This document shows positions 17,429 through 25,086 of a DNA stretch of 64,000 bases, piece after piece. Under the pieces are notes generated by a model that did not search any database, was not told where the DNA came from, and saw nothing but the letters and a program-made list of their open reading frames with translations. Within the stretch, counting starts at the first letter, position 1, and each line of letters starts with the position of its first letter. Source of the DNA: an uncultured Paraprevotella sp. (GTDB lineage: Bacteria > Bacteroidota > Bacteroidia > Bacteroidales > Bacteroidaceae); NCBI GenBank assembly GCA_944321525.1, contig CALULQ010000002.1, positions 62,001 through 126,000 of the forward strand, given 5' to 3'. The position numbers and the translations under genes were made by a program.

Positions 17429-18631
17429 TCAGTTGCTGCGCGTGATGACGGCACGGCTCAGGCGCGGATCGTCGTAGAACATGTTGTCCACGCCGCCCTT
17501 GTAGTCCACCTTCAGCTGCGAAGCGTTGACGCCGAATTCCTTCACGAGGCAGTCGCGCACGGCTTCGGCGCGGGCCTTGCTCAGGCGCTCGTTGAGCTTG
17601 GCGCTACCCGTACCCTTGTCGGCATAACCCGTGATGGTGTAGACCGTCGAGGAATCGCCCTGCTTGATGACCTCGGCCAGCATGCCCAGGTTGGCGCGCG
17701 CCTCGTTCGACAGCTCGCTCTTGCCGATCTTGAAGGTCACGAGGTTGGCCGAAGCAATCTGCTTCACGATGGTCTTGGCCCGCTCGCGGTCGCCGTCGGC
17801 CAGCGCTTTCTTCAGGCGGGCGTTCTCCGCGCTCATGCGGTTCAGCTTGTCGCGCATGGCGTCCAGTTCCTCGCGGTTGTACATCGTGCGCACCACGGTC
17901 TTGCCGCGCTCCCAGCCGCGCTGTTTGAACTTGTAGGCCAGGCCGATGGAGGCGGTGAACATGCCCTCGCCGCCGCGCCCGCCTTCTTCGCCGTCCAGCT
18001 CATCGCCCACCAGCGTGCCGCGCAGGTCGAGGTTCAGGTCGAGCGCCGGGCAGAGGCGGAAGGAGTTCAGGATGCCGAAGTGGCCGGCAATGTCGGTGCG
18101 CTTCGGGCTGTCCGTCACCTTCACCACGCCCAAGCCGAAGTAGGGGCTGCAATTGTACACGCGGTCCTTGTATCCGGCAAAGAGGTTGCACAGGTTGAAC
18201 ATCGCGTCAAAATGGAAGTTGTAGAAGTTGAACTTCTGCTTGTAGGTCCATCCGCGGTCGTCGCCCAGATAGTCGCCCGTGGAGTGCACGCCCTGCGGCC
18301 AGGCGTCCGTGCCCTGCGTGGCGCCCTTGGCCGTCAGTCCGCTGTACATGAAGCGCACGCCGATGCCCGGGGTGAACCACTTGCCCACGGCCACGTCGAG
18401 CGCGCCGCCTATGCGGTCGCCGAAGTCGGCCTGCTTGTCATGGTCGCCGAAGAACACCTGTCCGCCGCCGCCCACGCTGATGAACCAGTTGCTCCAGAAG
18501 CGGTTGGTTTCCACCTTGAATTTGTCTGCGCTGTACTCCACGGTCTCCGTGGCGTCAGCCGTCCCGCCTTGTGCTAAGGCCGGACTTGCGGCAGCTATGG
18601 CAAGCGCCGCGATGAATGTTTTACGAATCAT
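17429..18631 (-). CDS. OmpA-family outer membrane protein
   Basis: The start MIRKTFIAALAIAAA at 18631 gives 400 residues with a clear signal peptide (cleavage after ALAQ). The N-terminal ~210 residues look like an eight-strand beta-barrel (WFISVGGGGQVFFGD...). A short helical linker follows (LDAMRDKLNRMSAENARLKKAL). The C-terminal ~110 residues form an OmpA peptidoglycan-binding domain (VYTITGYADKGTG, NERLSKARAEAVRDCL). It anchors the outer membrane to peptidoglycan. It lies 19 nt after the fimbrillin-type gene at 18651-20816 and ends at two tandem terminators. The longer open frame running into the upstream gene was rejected because it lacks a signal peptide. Confidence 0.93.
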   Translation of the reverse strand: MIRKTFIAALAIAAASPALAQGGTADATETVEYSADKFKVETNRFWSNWFISVGGGGQVFFGDHDKQADFGDRIGGALDVAVGKWFTPGIGVRFMYSGLTAKGATQGTDAWPQGVHSTGDYLGDDRGWTYKQKFNFYNFHFDAMFNLCNLFAGYKDRVYNCSPYFGLGVVKVTDSPKRTDIAGHFGILNSFRLCPALDLNLDLRGTLVGDELDGEEGGRGGEGMFTASIGLAYKFKQRGWERGKTVVRTMYNREELDAMRDKLNRMSAENARLKKALADGDRERAKTIVKQIASANLVTFKIGKSELSNEARANLGMLAEVIKQGDSSTVYTITGYADKGTGSAKLNERLSKARAEAVRDCLVKEFGVNASQLKVDYKGGVDNMFYDDPRLSRAVITRSN

Positions 18632-18650
18632 ATCATCTCTGTTTTTTGAA

Positions 18651-20816
18651 TTAATTGTTTTCATTTGTTTCACGGACGCAACGGACGGCGCAGGCATCGC
18701 GGAGCAGAGTTTCATCCCGACCGTATGTCTCAATGACATTGCCACTCGTGCTACCGGCCACGACTGCCCCCTCCTTATACTCATCTGTTTTCAGATAGCA
18801 GGCATAAGTCTTTCCGTCTTCGCCCACGAATGCCTCGGCCGCCCACCAATAGCCGCCGGAACCGTTGTTCTTCTTCTCATATCCCAGATATCCGTCGCGC
18901 ACCACGATATCCGGATATCGGGTTCCCTCGGCATCACCGGCATGGCGCTGGAAATACCAGTTATTGCCGGAATGCTTGACGAAATTGATGTAATCCAACC
19001 GCGCCGCAACGATGGAGTTCCCTTCGTCCGGCTCCGTCACGTCGGCGGTTGTGCCGCCCGGCATGTCGGTAAAGCCACTGAAGGTGAAAATATTGGCCAC
19101 GCGATAACCTACCGGCGACGGGTCATAAATGGTCTTCTGCTGATTCCATCCTGCCCCGGCATTCGGGTCTGCCAGGTCGCCGGGCAGTTCCCTGTCGCCG
19201 TCGCCCCACAAATAGAGGTTCGTCTTCCCCAACCAGTTATGCTGCGCGGACTGGCTCGTCCCGGCAATCAGATGCATAGGGTTGCGCACGGCGTCTTCAA
19301 TGGTCGCATTGTCCATTTGCAACTTATACGCCCAACCCTTCAGATTGTTAATGGAGGTCAAGGTAGTCCCGTCCAAAAAGAACCTGCTCCCTTGTATATC
19401 ACAAGACGGGAACGGGTCTTTGCGCCCCCACTGATAAAGCAGAGGGTCATCATACCTGCCCGGAGTCGACGCGCCGAGTTCCCGGTCCATGACCATGAAC
19501 TTTGCACCGGCCTGGTTGGTGTACTCCTCGTCCGCGGGCGTCCCCTGCGTCCCCCATACATGCCAGCTCCAGAGGATATCCCCCTGGCAGTCGGGCTCGC
19601 TATAAACGGCAATGACGGCGTTTCCGCTTATCGTGCCATCCGAAAAAGCAATGCTCTCGGGCACGGTATAGCGCACACGTCCGTTTTCCAACCGCACATC
19701 CGTAACGAAATCCTTCTTGCTGCTCCACAACACCTTCGCCGATTTCGGATTGATATAGGGCGATTCGGTGTGGAAACCCGCATCGGGGATGATGCCCTTC
19801 GCTCCGTTGCCGATGACCGTCGCCTTGAAGCTGTGCTCGCCCGGCTCGGTCACGATGTAGCAGTTGGCGGTTTCCTCGTCGGCCTCAGGGTTCGGCGCGT
19901 ACTCGCACCCGTTGTTCGTCAACACCGTGCCCGTGAGCGGCACGGTGTAATACTTGCCGGCCTCGAAGTCGCAAAGGACGGTGGTGGTAAACTCGCCAAT
20001 CTGGCGGTCGGTGGTGAACACGCACGTCCACTCCTCGCCCTCATGCCGGCCCGGCGCCACCACGGCATAGGCCGTGAACTTCTCGCGGGCCGTGGGCGGA
20101 TAGGTGAAATAGAGCGTGATGCCGTCCATCGAATATTCGCCCGGCTGCAGGCCTGCGTCCAGGTTCGTCAGGTCATAGGTGAACTGCCCGGTCATGGGCT
20201 CGGCCCCTTCCGGCTGTGTGGGGTGGATGGTGATGTCCATCAGCAACTCGTCGTCCGCCAACGTCTGCACTCCCGACAAATCAATCTCGAATCTCACCAA
20301 TGCCGCCATTTGGCGGAACTTCACGTGGTAGCCGCCGGGCTGCGCCGTGATGTCCGACGCCGCCTTGATGTCGTACTGCGCCACCGACGTTTCGTCCGTG
20401 TACATCTGCTCCGTGGGGATTTCCACGGGAATGGCCGTCATGTCCGCCACGCCCTGCTGATAGGGATAATAGGCATACACGGGCGTTTCGCCGCCGCCCA
20501 TCGTCCCGCTGAAGGTCGTGGTGCCCGCCGGCTCGGTGTTGGCGCTGGTGAAGCGCGCGTTCAGCGTCTGGCTCGCGCCGAACACTCCGATGCTGTCCTG
20601 TGGCGACCACTCGATGAGCAGTGCCCCGTCGGCAGCCACTTCGCCCACTTGGGTACGGGTTTGCGCCAACGGGGTACATTCCTCCACGGTGGCCACAAAC
20701 GAAACTGTTTTCTGCTGGCGGCCGCCCAGGGAGTTTTCCCCTTCCAGAACGTCGGAGCAAGCCGCAAGGCCCATGGCAAAGGGGATGGCGGCAAATTGTA
20801 AGATTTCTCGTTTCAT
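18651..20816 (-). CDS. Fimbrillin-like lipoprotein with C-terminal FISUMP-like region
   Basis: This 721-residue protein begins MKREILQFAAIPFAMGLAAC, a lipoprotein signal. Residues about 35-290 follow the fimbrillin-family pattern (TRTQVGEVAADGALLIEWSPQDSIGVF, YAYYPYQQG). The C-terminal ~350 residues resemble FISUMP-type domains (FMVMDRELGAST, YQWGRKDPFP, PVGYRVANIFTFSGF, YLGYEKKNNGSGGYWWAAEAF, CVRE near the end). Such proteins are exported to the surface and may be tip or anchor adhesins. It is the first gene of a two-gene operon with the OmpA protein. No clear promoter is visible upstream; a repeat array lies there instead. Confidence 0.8.
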   Translation of the reverse strand: MKREILQFAAIPFAMGLAACSDVLEGENSLGGRQQKTVSFVATVEECTPLAQTRTQVGEVAADGALLIEWSPQDSIGVFGASQTLNARFTSANTEPAGTTTFSGTMGGGETPVYAYYPYQQGVADMTAIPVEIPTEQMYTDETSVAQYDIKAASDITAQPGGYHVKFRQMAALVRFEIDLSGVQTLADDELLMDITIHPTQPEGAEPMTGQFTYDLTNLDAGLQPGEYSMDGITLYFTYPPTAREKFTAYAVVAPGRHEGEEWTCVFTTDRQIGEFTTTVLCDFEAGKYYTVPLTGTVLTNNGCEYAPNPEADEETANCYIVTEPGEHSFKATVIGNGAKGIIPDAGFHTESPYINPKSAKVLWSSKKDFVTDVRLENGRVRYTVPESIAFSDGTISGNAVIAVYSEPDCQGDILWSWHVWGTQGTPADEEYTNQAGAKFMVMDRELGASTPGRYDDPLLYQWGRKDPFPSCDIQGSRFFLDGTTLTSINNLKGWAYKLQMDNATIEDAVRNPMHLIAGTSQSAQHNWLGKTNLYLWGDGDRELPGDLADPNAGAGWNQQKTIYDPSPVGYRVANIFTFSGFTDMPGGTTADVTEPDEGNSIVAARLDYINFVKHSGNNWYFQRHAGDAEGTRYPDIVVRDGYLGYEKKNNGSGGYWWAAEAFVGEDGKTYACYLKTDEYKEGAVVAGSTSGNVIETYGRDETLLRDACAVRCVRETNENN

Positions 20817-20969
20817 TGTCAGGTTTGTTTTTTGCTTTTAGATAGTTTATGGTAAAAAGCCCGGCGGCGCGCACGGGCAGGACCGAGGACACACCCTTCT
20901 AACTCCTCGCCCGCCACAGCACGCCCCCCTGGCTTTTTGGTTGGTACTTTTTTAGTGATTGTTCCGCCC

Positions 20970-21306
20970 GTTCCATCGGATTTGTAATCCGATGGCGCTA
21001 AATATAAGGATTTATAATCCGGGAAAACTATTCCGCTTTCATAAGCCATCAACGCGGAAACACGCAGCGGCAAACAAAGAGGAACTTGTTTTTGCCGGGT
21101 CAAAGACCCTTATACTTACATCCGGCGGATACGTTCCATCGGATTTGCAATCCGATGGCGCTAAATATAAGGATTTATAATCCGGAAAAAACAATTCCGC
21201 TTTCATAAGCCATCAACGCGAAAACGCGCAACAGCAAACAAAGAGGAACTTGTTTTGCCGGGTCACAGACCCTTATATTTATATGCGGCGGATTGCAAAT
21301 CCGCCG
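20970..21306. repeat. Tandem array 1a: two copies of a ~162-bp palindrome-rich unit
   Basis: Units begin at 20970 and 21133 with GTTCCATCGGATTTG. Each holds a near-perfect palindrome (arms CCATCGGATT around TGC or TGT), then AAATATAAGGATT...AATCC, then CGGGTCA-AGACCC. The sub-array closes with a perfect palindrome at 21286-21306 (arms CGGCGGATT around GCA). Open frames through it are periodic and not real genes. Confidence 0.9.
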
Positions 21307-21557
21307 AAACGAACACCGCCGAAACGAACGCCGAAACGCCCCGAAACGACAGGCACGGGAAGCATACGCTATCCCAAGTTGGGAATCCCGTCCCCCGCAG
21401 TACCGGACAGTACTTTGCGGGAAGTACTCGAGTACTTGCCGCAGAGTACGCTGACGCACTCCGCACGGCATGTCCCCGCTTTCCGCAGTTCGCACCTCCG
21501 TCTTCCTCCGCTCCGTCTTCGTTCCCCGTTCCGTCCGTTCGTTCCGTGCCGCCCCCC
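21307..21557. other. GC-rich spacer splitting repeat array 1
   Basis: About 250 bp of low-complexity GC-rich sequence (CCGAAACGAACGCCG runs, CTTCCTCCG runs) with a GTACT palindrome near its centre. No gene is seen. Confidence 0.7.
21410..21449. repeat. Dispersed GTACT palindrome, copy 2
   Basis: The 20-nt arms GTACTTTGCGGGAAGTACTC and GAGTACTTGCCGCAGAGTAC pair at 18 of 20 positions around CTCGAG. It is the same family as the copies at 5002 and 62312. It sits inside the spacer of repeat array 1. Confidence 0.85.
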
Positions 21558-22215
21558 GTTCCATCGGATTTGCAATCCGATGGTGCTAAATATAAGGATT
21601 TTCAATCCGGAAAAACATTCCGCTTTCACAAGCCATCAACGCGGAAACACGCGACGGCAAACCAAGAGGAACTTGTTTCTCCGGGTCACAGACCCTTATA
21701 TTTACATCCGGCGGATACGTTCCATCGGATTTGCAATCCGATGGCGATAAATATGAGGATTTACAATCCGGAAAACACATTCCGCTTTCACAAGCCATCA
21801 ACGCGAAAACACGCGACGGCAAACAAAGAAGAACTTGTTTCTCCGGGTCACAGACCCTTATACTTACATCCGGCGGATACGTTCCATCGGATTTGCAATC
21901 CGATGGCGCTAAATATAAGGATTTGCAATCCGGAAAAACATTCCGCTTTCACAAGCCATCAACGCGAAAACACGCGACGGCATACTAAGAGGAATTTGTT
22001 TTTCCCGGGTCACAGACCCTTATATTTATACGCGGCGGATACGTTCCATCGGATTTGCAATCCGATGGCGCTAAATATAAGGATTTGCAATCCGGAAAAA
22101 CATTCCGCTTTCACAAGCCACCAACGCGGAAACACGCGACGGCATACTAAGAGGAATTTGTTTTTCCCGGGTCACAGACCCTCATATTTATACGCGGCGG
22201 ATTGCAAATCCGCCG
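21558..22215. repeat. Tandem array 1b: four copies of the ~162-bp unit
   Basis: Units start at 21558, 21719, 21881 and 22043 (periods 161, 162, 162) and differ from each other at only a few bases. Each starts with the CCATCGGATT/AATCCGATGG palindrome. The last unit closes with the CGGCGGATT-GCA-AATCCGCCG palindrome (22195-22215), exactly as array 1a does. All six units lie in the same orientation. Confidence 0.92.
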
Positions 22216-22240
22216 AAACGAAAACCGGAACGGACGTTAA

Positions 22241-24727
22241 TTACTGCCAAACATTTTCGCCTTTCGCGAACGCGGCATCGGCTTGAGTCGAAGGCGTCGG
22301 AGTATCCGAACCGCCGTCTTCTCTTACCATCAACGGGAAACGGAAGTTATTGTTGATGATAGTAGAGGGCAGACGTGAACCAGAATCGCTACCATCCTCG
22401 TTCTGATAGACGCGGTCGAGCAACACGACATTCATCGGACCATAGATATTAGTCGGGCCATACACCTGAATCCGCCTAAAGAAATCATCGTTGATGTCAT
22501 TGGCAAAGCCTGCGATATCACCGGCAGTACCTCCTGCTGTATAGCTAAATGTTTGAGAACGACCATTACTATCCGTATAGCTATCTCCACGACTGGCAAT
22601 GTAAGGCACATAACTCAAAGGAATATTCTCGTCTATATAGAATCCATCCAAAGAGTTAATATAGAAAGTAGAACCCTGCTGATTGTTATTGTCATCTATC
22701 GCCAACATAAAGGTGTTCCACACATCATCACATTTTTCACCAAAAGACTCGGGCCAATAAGCATACTGAGTATATTCAAACTCCGTATCAGCCCATGGGC
22801 CCCAACCTGTTGTACGATAATTATCATACAACCTATAATTCTTTGATTCCTTCGACACACGGTTCCAATCCTGTACGTATGCAGTACCAGTGGAACCTCC
22901 TTCACGTATCGTTCCGTGCATAAAGTCCTTCTCTCCGGCTTCCGGCATCGTAAAGGTATAGTTTTCCGAACGATTGTTATTAATCATCAAATATTCAATA
23001 CTGCTCTGGAAGTCGTTGTTATTATCCGCCCAGTTGGGAGCATCATAACCACGACGAGCCCACAAATCCTTCAACGATCCCCAACCTTTGATGATAACGC
23101 CTTGACGCGGTGCGATATCATCAATATCGTTCTCGTCCTCTTCCGAAGTGATACGCGCGACAAACATAAGCTTGCCTCTTGCTTCGCCCAGAGTGATATC
23201 TCGCCCATAAGTAATAAAGTCATAATTTTCCGCATTGTTATCATAAAATCTATTCAAGGCTTCGGCAAAGTCACGAACAGCGTCCCCACCATGACCGGCA
23301 TCAGACTCGTATGAGGGGATAATCATAGCAAATTCAGAAGATTCTTTCACTTTCCCCCAAATCAGATCCACGGCGTCCTTAAAGGTCGTTTCTCCCAGAT
23401 TCGTACGATTACATTGCAAAACCACGCTGCCAAGGTCACCAGTGGTTTGAGGACATTTCAGTTCGAAACAACGAATGCCAGCATCCCATTGTTTTTCGAA
23501 AGTTGCCGTCTGGGCTGCATACCAACCTGGGTTACTGCCACTATATTCATACGAGAACGAATTGGCCGTACCCGGAATAGACAATTGGGAAACATAAACA
23601 TTGTCATTCAATCCACTCATCCAATTGTTAGTTCCCTCTATCTCTGCCGGGGCTTTCAGTTTAACACGGGTCTTTTGATGGGCGGGCAGGGTGATGGGCG
23701 TTCCCGGTTGACCCGCTTGAACCACTTGATCCAATTGTAGGACACGACTTGCCGTATTGTACCCGGCAAGACGAACTTCAAGGTCGGTCCAGTTTTTATT
23801 GGGCAACATGAATACATTGATGGTAAGGTATTCACCCTCTTCCAACTTAATCGGGTTACCACTATTATCATAAAGATTGATGGTAACATAATTGGTTACA
23901 GTCCCCGTCTGCTCAGCCGTGCAAGTAGGCAGGTAGTCATCGCCCCATGTTTCACCCTGCTTAAGATCACAACTAAATTTCCCCATGATAACATCTCCTT
24001 CAGGAGCAAATATGTTCATCTGTGCAAGAGGAACAGAGGGACCTTGGAGAGTGATTTCAAGCGTGGTCACCAATGGTTTGAAATCAAGACTGATACCACC
24101 GTCGCTACCATCCGTAGGAACAGGGAAATCATCCAAACGTGCCACCATATATTGCCAATCCATGGTCGGAGTACATTTCCAGCCACCAGCCTCTCCCGTT
24201 GCTCTTTCAAAAGAATACTCTTGATTCGTAGGAATGAAGCCGTGCAATACACCATCCTCCAAACGGATACCGTATCTCTCTACCATTTCTTGGTTTTTAA
24301 TGCTTGCAGGCGAGGGATAAATGGCATAAAAATCCTGCGTTCCATCCGGACTATCAAAATCCCATTGTAAGCCGTCCTGACCTTGATAAGAAGCCAGATA
24401 GGCCAAGCCACCATTCTCAGGATCTATATTGGTTATCCCATATTCCACTTGCTGCTTGGTGGGCGATCCTGGCGAGTACACTTCTACGCGGTCACCATCC
24501 AACCAGAGAATTTCTTGGCTCTTTGGAACACCGTTTTCCCAAGTATAATCCCCATAAGCCGTACGCTTGCCTGATTCGCCGACATAGCTCGCGCTTGCTC
24601 CAAACACAATGCCATTGCCTTTCGGCCTGCCACTATCCGGATTAAAATCTTCGTCCGCGCACCCCGCCATGGCGAGCAATGCGCATGCACCACAGAGCGG
24701 TACATAAAAATAATGCTTGAGTTTCAT
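22241..24727 (-). CDS. Fimbrillin-like lipoprotein with C-terminal PI-PLC-like domain
   Basis: This 828-residue protein begins with a lipoprotein signal (YFYVPLCGACALLAMAGC). The N-terminal ~350 residues are fimbrillin-like (GKRTAYGDYTWENGVPKSQEI, DLEVRLAGYN). From residue ~365 the text resembles a phosphatidylinositol-specific phospholipase C X domain: YVSQLSIPGTANSFS, then QWDAGIRCFELKCP, FKDAVDLIWGKVKES and a late WNTFMLAIDD. In active enzymes the first motif is GTHD, with a catalytic His; here it reads GTAN, so the domain may be inactive or a binding module. It is surface-exposed by inference. It lies 16 nt after a small 64-residue gene on the same strand. Confidence 0.72.
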   Translation of the reverse strand: MKLKHYFYVPLCGACALLAMAGCADEDFNPDSGRPKGNGIVFGASASYVGESGKRTAYGDYTWENGVPKSQEILWLDGDRVEVYSPGSPTKQQVEYGITNIDPENGGLAYLASYQGQDGLQWDFDSPDGTQDFYAIYPSPASIKNQEMVERYGIRLEDGVLHGFIPTNQEYSFERATGEAGGWKCTPTMDWQYMVARLDDFPVPTDGSDGGISLDFKPLVTTLEITLQGPSVPLAQMNIFAPEGDVIMGKFSCDLKQGETWGDDYLPTCTAEQTGTVTNYVTINLYDNSGNPIKLEEGEYLTINVFMLPNKNWTDLEVRLAGYNTASRVLQLDQVVQAGQPGTPITLPAHQKTRVKLKAPAEIEGTNNWMSGLNDNVYVSQLSIPGTANSFSYEYSGSNPGWYAAQTATFEKQWDAGIRCFELKCPQTTGDLGSVVLQCNRTNLGETTFKDAVDLIWGKVKESSEFAMIIPSYESDAGHGGDAVRDFAEALNRFYDNNAENYDFITYGRDITLGEARGKLMFVARITSEEDENDIDDIAPRQGVIIKGWGSLKDLWARRGYDAPNWADNNNDFQSSIEYLMINNNRSENYTFTMPEAGEKDFMHGTIREGGSTGTAYVQDWNRVSKESKNYRLYDNYRTTGWGPWADTEFEYTQYAYWPESFGEKCDDVWNTFMLAIDDNNNQQGSTFYINSLDGFYIDENIPLSYVPYIASRGDSYTDSNGRSQTFSYTAGGTAGDIAGFANDINDDFFRRIQVYGPTNIYGPMNVVLLDRVYQNEDGSDSGSRLPSTIINNNFRFPLMVREDGGSDTPTPSTQADAAFAKGENVWQ

Positions 24728-24743
24728 ATTTTTCTTACTTTAT

Positions 24744-24938
24744 TTATTCATCACCAAAATCCCATGAATTACCTGTAAAGTCATAATCACCGCCAATCGC
24801 TTGGTCTCCTGCATCCACCGGGTCATTCACTACAGGATCTTTGTCCTTGTCCACCACGGACGCCTTCAACAATCCGCTTTCCAGCTCCACTTCGGTGCAT
24901 GCCGTGCATGGGGCTTCATACTTTTCTTTCTGTTTCAT
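24744..24938 (-). CDS. Small acidic protein of fimbrillin/EPS loci
   Basis: This 64-residue protein has no signal peptide. It starts MKQKEKYEAPCTACTEVELE, followed by SGLLKAS, and ends in a very acidic, glycine-rich tail (DFTGNSWDFGDE). The opening 'KYEAP...E-E-ES-LL-AS' resembles short Bacteroidetes proteins of unknown function often found before fimbrillin-type genes. Its conserved head and variable acidic tail recall a leader-core peptide, but nothing proves that. The surface lipoprotein gene follows after 16 nt and wzc lies 148 nt upstream. No convincing promoter is visible in that gap. Confidence 0.6.
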   Translation of the reverse strand: MKQKEKYEAPCTACTEVELESGLLKASVVDKDKDPVVNDPVDAGDQAIGGDYDFTGNSWDFGDE

Positions 24939-25086
24939 GTTGTTACTTCATTTCTGCTTTTAGATTAATACTTAGTTTCTGTTCTTTCGTTTGAGTGGTT
25001 GGAGCGCGCGCATCCGGCGCGCGGGCCTCCGGTTCTGCTTTTCTGGTTTTCTTTCACACGCATATTTCGTTAGAGGTTAAAAACTT

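Noticed and set aside
17070..17454. Small minus-strand open frames of 72 and 93 codons
   Set aside because: They cross two tandem terminator hairpins and lack a promoter or recognisable features.
18279..20801. An 840-codon open frame on the plus strand
   Set aside because: It is antisense to the fimbrillin-like gene with signal peptide and domains; its sequence is Arg/His/Gly-rich shadow text and has no family features.
20970..22215. CRISPR array
   Set aside because: The repeat is 162 bp, with no unique 30-bp spacers and no cas genes nearby.
21255..22286. A 343-codon open frame across repeat array 1
   Set aside because: Its translation is periodic with the 162-bp unit and starts and stops at palindromes; no coding signal.
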